From: Desulfobacula sp.
Lineage (GTDB): Bacteria > Desulfobacterota > Desulfobacteria > Desulfobacterales > Desulfobacteraceae
DNA: 59,925 bases
NCBI GenBank assembly: GCA_012031875.1
Contig: JAAUSZ010000004.1
Location: 1-59,925 of the forward strand
Direction of reading: 5' to 3'
The position numbers were made by a program, and so were the translations under genes. Shown here piece by piece: positions 30,921 through 42,279 of this stretch (within the stretch, counting starts at the first letter, position 1; each line of letters begins with the position of its first letter). A model generated the notes under the pieces. It searched no databases, was not told where the DNA came from, and saw nothing but the letters and a program-made list of their open reading frames with translations.

Positions 30921-32414
30921 TTATCTGCTTAGAATCGGGTGGAAAAAGAACCCGAGACTTTTTTCTTCTGTTTTACCGGGTGAGGTCAGGAAGGACCCCA
31001 CAAAGAAAACAACCCCGGAAGCGATGAGCGAAGCCAGGAATCCGTTCAACTGGAACAGAGATTCCTGGGGAAAAAGGACCATATTCTTGCCGCCCGCGAT
31101 AAAAAACGCAATATTCGATATCACCCCGACAAGGGTGGACAGGATGGCCCCGGCGGCCGTGGCCCGTTTCCAGTAATAGGCCCCCCAGAGGGCGAAAAAG
31201 GTCACGGCCACGGTGCCAAAGGCAATGACGGAAAGTTCCGCCACAGGGGTCTTGGGATCCCAGGCAATGACCACGCAGACCGCCATGATCAGGGCCACCC
31301 AGATCCGGGCCAGGAAAATCAGCTCCAGGGGCTTGGTTTCCGGCCTCAGGGTTTTGATGATATCCACGGAAATATTGGTGGCGTTTCCGAAAACAAGGCC
31401 GTTCACCGTGGACATGGCTGCGGTGAACCCGCCGGATACGGCCAGGGCCGCCAGCCAGTCCGGCATGGTGGCAGACGCCACCAGCCCGAAGATCTTATCC
31501 GCCTCCACCCCCTTCAGCCCGGGAACAATGAGGGTGCCGGCAATGCCGATGATGGTGGGCAGGGTGATGACCACCAGGCAGATCCCGCCAAAGGACAGGA
31601 ACATGGCTTTGAGCCCGCGCACGGACCGGCTGGCATAGGCGTGCATATAGGGCTGGGGAAAACAGACACAGCCCAGGCACATGGCCGAGGCCATACCGAA
31701 AATCATGGGATAACTCCAGACCTTGCCCCCGGACCAGCCGAGCTGGAACAAATTGGGATGCTTGGCCAGGACCTGGTCCATGGTGGCGGCAAAACCGCCG
31801 TTTTTCATCATGACAAAAAAGAAGAGGACAAAGACCATGAGGGAAAAAAAGACCCCCTGGGCGGCATTGACCCAGGCCGCGCCTTTCATCCCGCCCATCA
31901 TCAGATATAAGGCGATGAACAGGGGAACGAAGAACAGGCCCACATGATAGGTAATCAGGCCTTCACTCATGGTTTCCAACATGACCCCGATTCCCTGGAT
32001 CTGGGCCACCAGATAGGGAATGGAGGCCACCAGGACCACCAGGACCAGGATGATTTTCATGGGGGTGCCGTACCGCTCGCCAAAGGGCGCACCCATGGAC
32101 ATCCATTTTCTGGCCCGTCCCAGGAGAAAGGTTTTTTTGTGCATATAATACCATAAAAAGCCCAGGGGCACCAGGTTGGCGGTCAGCACATAGAGACTGC
32201 CGAACCCCAGGCGGTATCCGAACCCGGCCATGCCGAACATGGAAAAGGCGCTCAAAAAAGAGGCCAGGAGGCTGAAAATGAGAATAAAATAGCCAAGGCT
32301 GGAGCCGGCCGTAAAATAATCATCTGCATTTTTTGTAAATCCCTTGCTAAAGGCCAGATAACTGATAAACACCGATACCAGACAGATCCCGGTAATAATG
32401 ACGGCAGCCAGCAT
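30921..32414 (-). CDS. sodium:solute symporter (SSS) family transporter
   Basis: About 13 TM segments; ADDYFTAGSSLGYF, GMKGAAWVNAAQGVFF. Confidence 0.88.
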   Translation of the reverse strand: MLAAVIITGICLVSVFISYLAFSKGFTKNADDYFTAGSSLGYFILIFSLLASFLSAFSMFGMAGFGYRLGFGSLYVLTANLVPLGFLWYYMHKKTFLLGRARKWMSMGAPFGERYGTPMKIILVLVVLVASIPYLVAQIQGIGVMLETMSEGLITYHVGLFFVPLFIALYLMMGGMKGAAWVNAAQGVFFSLMVFVLFFFVMMKNGGFAATMDQVLAKHPNLFQLGWSGGKVWSYPMIFGMASAMCLGCVCFPQPYMHAYASRSVRGLKAMFLSFGGICLVVITLPTIIGIAGTLIVPGLKGVEADKIFGLVASATMPDWLAALAVSGGFTAAMSTVNGLVFGNATNISVDIIKTLRPETKPLELIFLARIWVALIMAVCVVIAWDPKTPVAELSVIAFGTVAVTFFALWGAYYWKRATAAGAILSTLVGVISNIAFFIAGGKNMVLFPQESLFQLNGFLASLIASGVVFFVGSFLTSPGKTEEKSLGFFFHPILSR

Positions 32415-32415
32415 A

Positions 32416-32706
32416 TTATTTCCCCTCCTTAACGGTTTCCTGCGAATTTGTTTTTAAAAGTTCGTCCATGATGGGTTGAAGGTCTTCGTCATAAAGCGCC
32501 AGGTCTGAAAAAAACAGAAACCCCCATTCGATCAAGAAAAGAGCCGCCCCGATCAGCAGCAGGATAAAGGCCCAGGAGGGCATTGACATGATCAGACCGA
32601 CTTCCCCGTAGCTTCCATACCCGACGGGGGACCAGCAGAGCACCGTGAGAACCAGAAACACGCATAAAAAGACCGCATTTTTCATTTTGCTTGCATTCGA
32701 CGCCAT
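32416..32706 (-). CDS. small membrane subunit associated with the SSS transporter
   Basis: 96 aa, two TM segments, overlapping operon arrangement. Confidence 0.65.
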   Translation of the reverse strand: MASNASKMKNAVFLCVFLVLTVLCWSPVGYGSYGEVGLIMSMPSWAFILLLIGAALFLIEWGFLFFSDLALYDEDLQPIMDELLKTNSQETVKEGK

Positions 32707-32790
32707 TGACTTTCTCCTTTTGTGTTAAAAAATCAAATTTACCGACTCATTGACCCATGAAGCTTCTTCCTTTTATTGGGCTTATTACAG

Positions 32791-32806
32791 AGCAATTCCC
32801 GTGCCG
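32791..32806 (-). promoter_or_regulatory. sigma54 (-24/-12) promoter for the transporter operon
   Basis: Minus strand CGGCACGGGAATTGCT: GG-N10-GC match to TGGCACG-N4-TTGCW. Confidence 0.7.
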
Positions 32807-32892
32807 GGGATCGCACAGGGGAAAATCACGGGGCCATGGCCGGAAAAATGCGGCTTTACGATTTTTAAAACCCTCAGGAAGAGAAAATTCGC

Positions 32893-32928
32893 CTGAAAGT
32901 TTCTTTCAGGACTGAAAAGATTCTTTCA
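32893..32928. promoter_or_regulatory. tandem palindromes, candidate enhancer-binding sites
   Basis: CTGAAAGTTTCTTTCAG (32893-32909, perfect) and TGAAAAGATTCTTTCA (32913-32928), ~100-130 bp upstream of the sigma54 promoter. Confidence 0.55.
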
Positions 32929-34275
32929 TTTTTCAGGCGGTGAAAGATGATATCTCAGGATTTTTTTTCTCAGGGTGGGCAAAGAGATCTTTAAAATTTC
33001 CGCGGCCCTTGTCCGGTTCCATTTTACCGATTCAAGAATATTGAAGATGTGCCGGGTTTCAACCCCGGAAAGTGATCCGTCAAGGACAAGGCCTTCGGTT
33101 TCAACCGGGTAAAGGGATAAGACGGATTCCAGGGTATCCAGATGGATCATACTCCCCCGGGACCGGACGGCCGCGGCCACGATGATATTTTCCAGCTCCC
33201 TGACATTCCCGGTCCAGGGGTGGCCTTTGAGTCTTTCCAGGGCCCCCTCCTGGAGGGTCATCGGTTTCACCCCAAGGTCGTGGGCCGCTTTTTCGATAAA
33301 ATGGGCGGCCAGATCGTCAATGTCGGAGAGGCGCTGCCTCAGGGGCGGCATCAGGATGGTCACCACCTTGAGGCGGTAATACAGATCCGATCTGAAAGTT
33401 TTTTCCCTGACCATGTGGGCCAGGTCCCGGTTGGTGGCGGCAATGATCCGGCACCGGGACTGCTGAAGGGTTTCTCCCCCCACCTGCATATATTGTTTGC
33501 GTTCCAGGAATCCCAGGAGCTTTCCCTGGAGGTTCAGGGGCAATTCCCCGATTTCGTCCAGAAACAGGGTCCCGTCCCGGGCCAGTTCGATCTTGCCCGG
33601 CCGTGAACTGACGGCCCCGGTAAAGGCTCCCTTGGTATGGCCGAACAATTCGCTTTCAAGAAGGGTGTCCACCACGGCCGAACAGTCAAAGGTGACAAAG
33701 GGCTTTTTACAAAAGGGGCTGCTCAGGTGGATCCGCCTTGCGGCCAGCTCCTTCCCGGTCCCGGTCTCGCCGGTGATCAATACCGCGGCCCGGTTCTGGC
33801 AGACCATGCCGATCATCTTATAAACCTCTTTCATGGCCCGGCTTTTTCCCACAATCCCGGCGTCTGAATAGGAAGGCCGGCCATGGTCCTTTTCCATGGT
33901 CCTGAAATCCTCATGAAAGCTGTCAACGGCATCCGTGACGGTCTTTTCAAGCTCATCCGCATCCAGGGGCTTATGAATATAATCATAGGCCCCCCGTTTC
34001 ATGGCCTCAATGGTGGTTTCCATATCCTGGAAGGCCGTGATCATGATGATTTTGGATAAGGGATAAACCGACCGCATCCCGGCCAGGGCGTCCAGGCCGC
34101 TGCCGTCGGGAAGCCGGATATCCAGGATCACCACAGGCGGCCTCAATGATTCAAAGGCCGCAAGGGAGGCCGCGACCGTGGCGGCCGTATGGATATGGTG
34201 CCCTTTTTCAGACAGGAACATGGCAATGGACTCCCGGATGGCCTGTTCGTCATCCACCACAAGAATATCAACCAT
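32926..34275 (-). CDS. NtrC-family sigma54-dependent response regulator
   Basis: REC, GETGTGKELAARRIH, ELFGHTKGAFTGA, C-terminal HTH. Confidence 0.93.
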   Translation of the reverse strand: MVDILVVDDEQAIRESIAMFLSEKGHHIHTAATVAASLAAFESLRPPVVILDIRLPDGSGLDALAGMRSVYPLSKIIMITAFQDMETTIEAMKRGAYDYIHKPLDADELEKTVTDAVDSFHEDFRTMEKDHGRPSYSDAGIVGKSRAMKEVYKMIGMVCQNRAAVLITGETGTGKELAARRIHLSSPFCKKPFVTFDCSAVVDTLLESELFGHTKGAFTGAVSSRPGKIELARDGTLFLDEIGELPLNLQGKLLGFLERKQYMQVGGETLQQSRCRIIAATNRDLAHMVREKTFRSDLYYRLKVVTILMPPLRQRLSDIDDLAAHFIEKAAHDLGVKPMTLQEGALERLKGHPWTGNVRELENIIVAAAVRSRGSMIHLDTLESVLSLYPVETEGLVLDGSLSGVETRHIFNILESVKWNRTRAAEILKISLPTLRKKILRYHLSPPEK

Positions 34276-35802
34276 TTATTTCTCCCAGGGGCAGAAACAC
34301 TTCAAAGGCCGCGCCCCGGCCTTTTGAATCCGCCACCCTGACGCTTCCTTTGTGGGCCGTGGCGATCTGCTTCACATTGGAAAGCCCGAGGCCGGTGCCC
34401 GTTGTCTTGGTGGTATAAAAGGGTTCAAAAATCTGGGGTAGCAATTCCTTGGATATGCCTTTGCCGTCATCCTCAACCCGGATCACGGCATATCTTTCCC
34501 CTTTCTGGCTTCTTTTTTTGGTCGAGATCCGGATATGGCCTTCATCCTCAATGGAATCCAGCGCGTTCAGCAGGAGATTGATCACCACCTGTTCGATCTT
34601 GCCCTTGTCCGCGGGAAAACAGGGCAGGGCCTTGTCCACATCAATATCGCACTGAATCTGCCGCTTGTTGAATTTAACCTCCAGGAGATCCGCGCAGGAA
34701 TAGATGATCTCGTTGATGTCAATGCCGGAAAGTTGCAAAGACACCGGCTTGGCAAAATCCAGAAGCTCCTGGAGAATGCCTTCCAGCCGCTTGATTTCCC
34801 GTTCCGAAATATCCAGGCGCTTTTTGTCGTTGCCCTGGAAGATATGGTTCTTGCCCAGGATCTGGAGGTTCATTTTAACCGAGGACAAAGGGTTTCTTAT
34901 CTCATGGGAAAGGGAGGCGGTCAATTTCCCGATATAGGCCATGCGTTCTATTTCCCGGCTCTTTTTTTCCATTTCCACCCGCTTGGTGATATCCCTGACA
35001 ATACACAGATTATTCTCCCGGCCTTCAAACCGGGAGGGCCGGAAATTGATTTCCGTGGGCAGGCTTTCCCCGGTCCGGTCAGCCGGAGATATTCAAAGGC
35101 TTCGGGTTCGGTCTCCTTTTCAATGGCCAGGGTCAGGATGCTCCTGACTTTTTCCCTGTCTTTTTCAGCCACAAAAAACAAGAAAGAATCCGTGGGCACC
35201 TTTTCCAGGTACCCGTGCATCCTGCAGAAGGCCGGGTTGATAAAGGCGATCTTATCCTGGTACAGGACCAGATATCCGTCGCTGATGTCTTCCACCAGGG
35301 TCTTGTATTTGAGTTCGGATTCCTTGAGTTCCGAAGTTCTTTTGGCCACATCCTTTTCAAGCCGGCCGGCATAAGCTTTCAGATAGTGTTCGTGCATTTT
35401 CTGAAAATGATAGCTGAACCGATGGATGGTATAGGCCAGGCAGGTATTGAGGGCCTCGATATTCCTGCAGAGGAATTCTTTGGGTGATTCTTTCACCAGG
35501 ATGGGGATGATGATCTGGCGGTAGAGTTCAAAGGCCTTTTGCACGTCCTGCAGGGCAAAGCCTTCTTTCAGCCTGATCCGGGTAATCTCGTTGATAAATT
35601 CGTTAATGGGGGCATAGTCATTTCCGGCAATCATACGGCAGAAGGAGTCACAGGCCTCGCCCGTGGTCATGGTCAACTCCTCCGGGGACCTGCGGGCATA
35701 TTGCTCGGACACCTCCGCCTTCAGCCTGTCCCGCCACTCGGAAACGATCTCTTCCCTGTGCCGGGCCAGAAAAGGCTCCCAGTTAAAATTCTCAGCCGCC
35801 AT
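34268..35802 (-). CDS. soluble PAS histidine kinase, frameshifted near 35080
   Basis: TASLSHEIRNPLSSVKMNLQIL H-box, FYTTKTTGTGLGLSNVKQI; N-terminal half in a second frame. Confidence 0.85.
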
Positions 35803-35811
35803 GGGTCCGGA

Positions 35812-36369
35812 TCAGTCCAAGGGCAAGGCAAGTCCCTGCATGACTTCTTTTTTCTTTTCATCGGAATAGAGAAGCGCCACCAGGGTCAGGGCGAATTCGC
35901 AGGCAACCCCCGCGCCCCGTCCGGTGATGCAGTTTTCATCCACCACCACCGCGGAAGAAAGGACCCGGCCCTGGTCTATTTGGTTTGAAAATCCGGGATG
36001 GCAGGTCACCCTGCCCGGAGTGACCAGGCCGTATGGGTGAAGAACCACTGCCGGGGAAGCGCAGATGGCGGCATAATATTTTTTCTCTCCTGCCTGGCGT
36101 TTTAAAAGCGCCTCAAGCTCCTTTGAGGCCCTGAGATTGTCTGCTCCCGGAATTCCGCCGGGCAGGACAATGAGATCGAACTCTTCCTCCATGCAGTCTT
36201 TGATGAGCCGGTCCGCCTTGAATTCAAGGCCCCGGGAGGCCTTGACGGCCATTGTATCCACCGATGCGGCAACCACCTCGGCCCCGGCCCTTCTCAGGAC
36301 ATCAATGATGGTGACGGCTTCCATTTCCTCAATGCCCTGGGCCACCGGTACAAGCACTCTTTTTGTCAT
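35812..36369 (-). CDS. DJ-1/PfpI family protein
   Basis: VPVAQGIEEMEAVTIIDVLRRAGAEVVAAS, AICASPAVVL. Confidence 0.92.
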   Translation of the reverse strand: MTKRVLVPVAQGIEEMEAVTIIDVLRRAGAEVVAASVDTMAVKASRGLEFKADRLIKDCMEEEFDLIVLPGGIPGADNLRASKELEALLKRQAGEKKYYAAICASPAVVLHPYGLVTPGRVTCHPGFSNQIDQGRVLSSAVVVDENCITGRGAGVACEFALTLVALLYSDEKKKEVMQGLALPLD

Positions 36370-36478
36370 GGTTCACCTCTTTTGTATTGATTCCATCATG
36401 AAGATACCCAAAGATATCAGGTGAACTTGCTGAAGTCAACCGGATGAAACAACCGGCATCGGGGATGGCCGGGCCCTG

Positions 36479-38938
36479 TTAAATCACCAGGGCATCCGAT
36501 TTTTTCACCCAGCCCACCCGGTCCTTGGAAAATCGGACTTTCAGGTATCCTTCCCGTTGGTCCTCAACCCTGACCCTTGTCCCGGCATGGAGGCTGAACA
36601 ATTCCGTGGCCGTATCCGCCATGCCCGACCGGACGGCCACTTCCTCCCGGACAAGGACGGCATGGACACGAACGGTATGTTGGCTGTATTGAATAACCGC
36701 CATGGCCGCCGCCACGGCAAAAACCGCGCACAGGGCCATGCCGGTGCCTGAAAAAACTTTCCTGTTTTGGACAACCCGGACCGAGGCCCAGGTAAAAAAA
36801 ACAAAGGAAAACAGGATGGCGGCAATCTGAAGGTGCCTTGCCGGGAAAAGCCGGGACCAGAAAAACAGGACCTCTGAAATATCCGGGGAGGCTTCGGTTT
36901 TATCCTTTACCAGGCTCCGGGCGTATTCCAGGTTATAGGTCAGATCCGGATCATTGGGGAGAATTCTTTTGGCTCTTTCATACCATAAAACGGCCCGGCC
37001 CAGATCACCGGCCTTAAGATAGGCATTGCCCGTATTGTAATAAAGATGGGGATTTTTAACGGATTCTCCGGCAAGGGTTTCAAAGGATTTTGCGGCCTCA
37101 CTGAACCGGCCGGCCTGATACTGCCGGACGGCATCGGCAAAATCCGCGGCCGGATCAGCCAGGGCCCTTTGCCCCGGAAAAGAAAGGAGGCCGAAACAAA
37201 GGAGGGCCAGGCAGAGCATCCGGATCACCCGGCCGGCCTCGAATAAAAGGCTTTTTCCTTCCGTCTCGTCTATGGCCCTTCCGCCGAACCTTGCCGATTC
37301 TATATTTTCCAGAAGACGGGCCACACTGTCCACGAGATCCTTATCCGCTCCGGTCCGGGTTAAAATGGCCCTTGCTTCGCCAAGGGTCAGGGTTTCCCCT
37401 TTTCTGCGGCCCCTGGAAAGGACACCAGCCACCAGGGAGGAATAAAGCCGGCTTAAAAACTCCCTGTCGCTGACCTTCATTTTCCCGGCTTCTTTCAAAT
37501 CGCGCCTGGCCTTTTCCAGCATGGTCTTTTCAACGGGCTCCTCTTTTTTACGGACAGAGATAAGGACCCTGACCCCGGAAAACAAAAGGGCCGGGGCCAG
37601 AATCAGGACGGCAAAGGCAAGGGGGCCGATATCCCGGTAAGGGTTCAGGACCTCGGGTCCTTCTTTTATCTCAAGGATATCCCGGTTGATCAGGCCCACC
37701 TCTTCCTTGACCACCGGCGCATTTCCGGGGGAATGGGTTTCCGCCCTGTGAAGCTCTCCGGACGGGGTAACGGCCAGGGCGATCTCCCGGGTTGAAACCT
37801 CCTCATAGGCTTTTTTTTCCGTATCAAAATACACAAGGACAAGGGGAGGTATCCTGTAATTTCCCGGGTGGACCGGCACCAGGGCTTTTTTGAAAACCCT
37901 TTCCCCCTCATAGCCTTTTTCCGTCAGGGTCAGGGTCTCCGTCGGAGTATCATCATAGGTTTTGAAATTCCGGCCCAGGTCCATGGAAGGGAGTCCGGCA
38001 TCCATGATATTGCCTGATCCGGATATGGTGAGGGTCAGGGTGGCCGATTCCCCGGCCTGAAGGCTTGTTTTATCCAGGTCCGCACGGATGTCAAACCGGC
38101 CCACCAGCCCCGAAAAGGGGGCCGGGCCGGAATAGGCAGGAAGGGGAAGGACCTCAATGTTAACCGGGTTGGACACCACCCGGACCGGCTTAAAGGCGTC
38201 CGATGAAAAAAACGGGTCATTGAAAATTGAAGGTCTCCCGGGATTCCGGTTGGACTGGACCATGACTTGGGCCGTAAGGACGGCCGGATCAAGGGTAAAC
38301 ACACCGGGGCCGGACGGGAAAAGGACATAATCCGCCTGGGTCACCTGGAAGGGGACGCCGGAAAGGGTTTGGGTATAGGTATGGTCCCTTTCAACAGGCT
38401 TGGCGGAAAAGCCCCTGAATTCAAGCGGGTTTTCAAACCCGAGGCCGGACAAGCGTTTTGAGGTGAAGATTTTCAGAGAATAGATGACCGGCTGCCCCAT
38501 GAAGGGCTTTTCATCCGAAACCTCAGCCCTGGCAAAAAGGGATTTGACCTCTCCCTGGGCAGGCTTTTCCGTCGATACCGTGATGAGGATTTCCTCTGTA
38601 AAGACGGTTTCCCCCTCCCGCTCCGCTTTTATGGCAGGGATGCGGAGGGTCCCCTGCTTGAGGGGGATCAGGATAAACTGATAGGAAAAGGTGCTTTGGG
38701 ATTTACCGTTGATAAACTGATAGGAAGAGGAGGTGCCCCTGGGCGTCACCTTGAAATCCGTGATCCCGGAAAGATCCGGATCAGCCTTGCCGCCGCTGAT
38801 CTCAATCCGGAGCAGAACCGAATCCTCCGGTGTGATCATGTTCTTATCCACCCGGGCCGTGACCTCGAAACCTAGGCCAGGGGCCGGTATTGCCAGCAGC
38901 AATACCAGGGCTGCAAAAATGACGGAATTCAATTTCAT
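36479..38938 (-). CDS. batD: BatD-like protein fused to TPR/SH3 (BatE-like) region
   Basis: BatD-type repeats (AGESATLTLTISGSGNI), then TPR (NPHLYYNTGNAYLKAGDLGRAVLWYERA) and SH3-like tail. Confidence 0.8.
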   Translation of the reverse strand: MKLNSVIFAALVLLLAIPAPGLGFEVTARVDKNMITPEDSVLLRIEISGGKADPDLSGITDFKVTPRGTSSSYQFINGKSQSTFSYQFILIPLKQGTLRIPAIKAEREGETVFTEEILITVSTEKPAQGEVKSLFARAEVSDEKPFMGQPVIYSLKIFTSKRLSGLGFENPLEFRGFSAKPVERDHTYTQTLSGVPFQVTQADYVLFPSGPGVFTLDPAVLTAQVMVQSNRNPGRPSIFNDPFFSSDAFKPVRVVSNPVNIEVLPLPAYSGPAPFSGLVGRFDIRADLDKTSLQAGESATLTLTISGSGNIMDAGLPSMDLGRNFKTYDDTPTETLTLTEKGYEGERVFKKALVPVHPGNYRIPPLVLVYFDTEKKAYEEVSTREIALAVTPSGELHRAETHSPGNAPVVKEEVGLINRDILEIKEGPEVLNPYRDIGPLAFAVLILAPALLFSGVRVLISVRKKEEPVEKTMLEKARRDLKEAGKMKVSDREFLSRLYSSLVAGVLSRGRRKGETLTLGEARAILTRTGADKDLVDSVARLLENIESARFGGRAIDETEGKSLLFEAGRVIRMLCLALLCFGLLSFPGQRALADPAADFADAVRQYQAGRFSEAAKSFETLAGESVKNPHLYYNTGNAYLKAGDLGRAVLWYERAKRILPNDPDLTYNLEYARSLVKDKTEASPDISEVLFFWSRLFPARHLQIAAILFSFVFFTWASVRVVQNRKVFSGTGMALCAVFAVAAAMAVIQYSQHTVRVHAVLVREEVAVRSGMADTATELFSLHAGTRVRVEDQREGYLKVRFSKDRVGWVKKSDALVI

Positions 38939-38942
38939 GTGT

Positions 38943-40732
38943 CTACCAGTCTTTTTCAATGGCGCGCTCCTGCAAAAAAGGGATCAAGGCGCTGCCCGGC
39001 CTGTCTTCCAGCCGGTTCAGCATATTGTCAAGAGTTTCCCCGGCCTGCCGCTCCCGGCCGGAACCGGGTTGGGGCCGGTTTTCCTCATTCTGCCCGGGGT
39101 TTTCAGCCCCGGGTTCAGGGCCTTTGTCTTGTTGGGGATTTTCGCTGCCCGGCTCAGGAGGGGGCTCCGGTTTTCCCTGATTTTCCCCCTTATTCTGTTG
39201 ATCCTGCTTTTCATCCAGGTCCCTGCCCTGGTTGTTGCCGGAATCCTTGTCCTGATCCTGTTTCTCTTTATCCTGTTTTCCTTTATCCTCCGGCTTTTTT
39301 TGCTCTTCCTGTTTCTTTTGCCGGGCCAGTTCCAGGTTTTCCCTTGCCTCCCGGTCATCGGGAAATTCCTTTAAAACCGCCTCATATTCCTTGATGGCCC
39401 CATCCATATCCCCCATCTGATAATGGGTATTGCCGAGGTTGAACCGGGCCTTGTGCCTCAGACCGGGGTCTTCCGCGTCCAGGGCCTTTCCGAATTGGCC
39501 GAGGGCCTCCTCATATTCTTTGTTCATATAGAGGGCCGTTCCGATATTATAATAGAGCCGTTTGTCGTCCGGGTTTTCAAGCTGGGCATCCACAAATTGT
39601 TTTTTGGCTTCTCCGTAATTTTTGGCCTCATAGGCCGTGATCCCCTTTCCCACGGAAGACGAAAAAATCCCGGCCTGGGCGGGACCCGGAGAAAACCCCC
39701 AGAGGGCCAGGCCCAGGGCCGGGATGAGAAAAAAACCCCTTAAGGATCTTCTTCCGGGTGACAGCATGGCTTCCGCCAAAAGCAGGATCAGGCCGGGAAG
39801 TAAAAACCATTGGAACCGGTTTTCCCAGACCTTTTGCTTCCCCGAGGTCAGGGTCTTTTTCTCCATTTGCCCCCGGATTTTGTCTTTATAAATCAGGTCC
39901 AGGTCCATATCCCCGGCCACGGACCGGACATAGGCCCCGTTGGTCAGGGCCGCCAGCTTTTCAAGGCCTTTTTCATCCACCCTTGAAAGGACGAGGTTGC
40001 CGGACCCGTCTTTTTTAAAACCGCCCTTTTCATCGGGTATGGGAGCACCCCCGGACCCGCCCACGCCGATGCAGAAAATCCTGATGCCGTCCCTGGCCAG
40101 AATTTTTGCCGTCTCCTCGGCGTCTCCCTCGGTATTTTCACCGTCTGTAATAAGAATCACGGCTTTTTCCGTGTCCGATTCTTTTTCAAAGCCGTCGTAA
40201 GCTGTTTTCAGGGCCTCAGAAAGGTTGGTGCCGCCCACGGGCAGAAATCCCGGGGTCAAGGCCTTGAGAAAAAGATGAAAAGCTTCATGGTCCAGGGTCA
40301 GGGGGCATTGGAGTACGGCCCTCCCGGAAAAGGCCACCAGCCCGGCCCGGTCGGATTTCATCATGTGAAGGAGATCCACAATCTCCCGTTTGGCCCGTTC
40401 CAGCCGGTCAGGCTCAATATCCGCGGCCAGCATGCTTTTGGAACAATCCAGGGCAATCATGAGATCCACCCCTTTTTCATTGACGGTTTCCCACCTGAAC
40501 CCCCATTGGGGTCCGGCCAGGGCCACCACCGCGCATCCCGCGGCCAGGGTCGTGAGAACGGCCTTGATCCACCGGCGTCTGGGTCAGACCCCGGTATGAT
40601 GGAAGAAAACATCCCCCCGCCGGCAAACCGGGACAGGACTTTCCTTCGCTCCAGGATGCCGTAGGCCATGATCCCGAAAAACGGGAGCAGCGCCCACAAG
40701 AGATTCAAAAGATAGGGATGGGTGAATTTCAT
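38943..40732 (-). CDS. batB: BatB vWA protein fused to BatC-like TPR, frameshifted near 40560
   Basis: DLMIALDCSKSMLA, vWA fold, TPRs and a K/Q/P/E-rich tail. Confidence 0.82.
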
Positions 40733-40733
40733 A

Positions 40734-41725
40734 TCAGGGTATCCTTAAAAACCGTGTATTGGAGAAAAGGATATAGAAAAAAAGAAAGCCCATCCCGGCC
40801 GCCAGGACCCCCGGATACAGCTCCTCATATTCCACCCATTTTTCAAGGTCCTTCTTTGTTTTTTCAAGGCTGTCGATCATGGCGTAAATTTTTTCAAGGG
40901 ATTCCAGGTCCGCGGCTTCAAAAAAACTGCCCCGGGTTTCCCGGGCTATGGTTTTCAGCGCCTCCATATCCATCTCCACCCGTTTGTACACATACCGTTT
41001 GCCTAAAAATCCGTCCACCAGAAAGGGGGCTTCGCCGTCTGTTCCGATGCCGATGGTATGGATTTTTACCCCCCGGCCGGCCGCGATTTTGGCGGCATCC
41101 TGCCAGGCCAGCTCGCCTGAATTGCTTTTCCCGTCCGTTAAAAGGATGATGAGATTGGATTTGCTTTCAATATCTTCCAGGCGTTTCAGGGAAATGCCGA
41201 TGGCATCGCCGATGGCGGTTCTGGGCCCGGCGGCCCCGATCTCCAGCCGGTCCAGGATAAAGGCAATGGTGTGGTAATCCCGGGTCAGGGGGAGCTGGGT
41301 AAAGGCGTTGGAGCCGAACACCACCATACCGATCCTGTCCCCTTCCCGTTTCAGGATAAAATCCCGGACCACGGATTTGACGGCCGCAAGCCGGGTCACC
41401 AGTTTGCCGTCCTGTTTAAAATCCAGGGCGCTCATGGACTCGGAAAGATCCAGGGCCAGGATGATGTTCACCCCTTCGGTGGTGACGTTGATTTTCCTGT
41501 CCCCCCACTGGGGCCGGGCCAGGGCCAGGATCAGGAGCATGAGAGCCAGGGTTTTGAAAAAGGGCAGGCCTTTTGAAATCCGGACCATGAAAGAGACGGG
41601 AGCCGCGTCAATGCCTTCAAGGGTGGCCACCCGGAGTTGATTCCCCTGTCTCCTCATGCTGAAAAAAGGACCAGGGGCGGGATCAAAAGCAGGAATAAAA
41701 ATAAGGGAGAGGCAAACCTGAACAC
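40734..41725 (-). CDS. batA: BatA vWA protein, frameshifted near the N-terminus (~41660)
   Basis: GVNIILALDLSESMSALDF; GTG start overlapping the upstream stop. Confidence 0.82.
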
Positions 41726-42279
41726 TAGGAGGCCTCCTTTGTCTCATTTTTTTCCTGCTCCCTTTTTTGTGCAAGGCCTTTTTCAATCTTTGAAACAAGA
41801 TCCCGGACCAAGTCAAGGTCTTTGACCACCAGGGCCTTTTCAGGCGAAACCCCGGCATACTTAAAGGGGTCGGACAGGGCCTGGAACTGCGAGATTTCTT
41901 TTCCGGCCTCTTTTTCAAGGTCCAGCCGCCCAACCTCCCTGACAAATTCCTCAGAGGTCATTTCCACCGCGTTAAAGCCGAAGGAGCGGCCCAGATACCG
42001 CCGGAGCACCAGGGTCAGGTCAAAATAAAAAAGCCTGGGGTCGCCCATGGATCTCCGGGAAAGGGTGTCCAGCTCTTCCGTTGCTTCTTCAAAGGGGGAA
42101 AGCGGCAGGGCAAGGGCCTCGATTTCTTTTACCCCTTTTCTGTTTTTCCGCCGGTTCCGGATCAGAAAAAAAAGTATCCCGGCCAATACAAGGACCCCCA
42201 AAAGGATCAGGAAAATTTTCACCGTCAGGGGATCCATCCCCACAGGGACCGGCGGCCTTATCTCGTGGAATTCCTGCAT
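41725..42279 (-). CDS. DUF4381-like membrane protein of the Bat operon
   Basis: Single TM, position between DUF58 and BatA. Confidence 0.65.
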   Translation of the reverse strand: MQEFHEIRPPVPVGMDPLTVKIFLILLGVLVLAGILFFLIRNRRKNRKGVKEIEALALPLSPFEEATEELDTLSRRSMGDPRLFYFDLTLVLRRYLGRSFGFNAVEMTSEEFVREVGRLDLEKEAGKEISQFQALSDPFKYAGVSPEKALVVKDLDLVRDLVSKIEKGLAQKREQEKNETKEAS

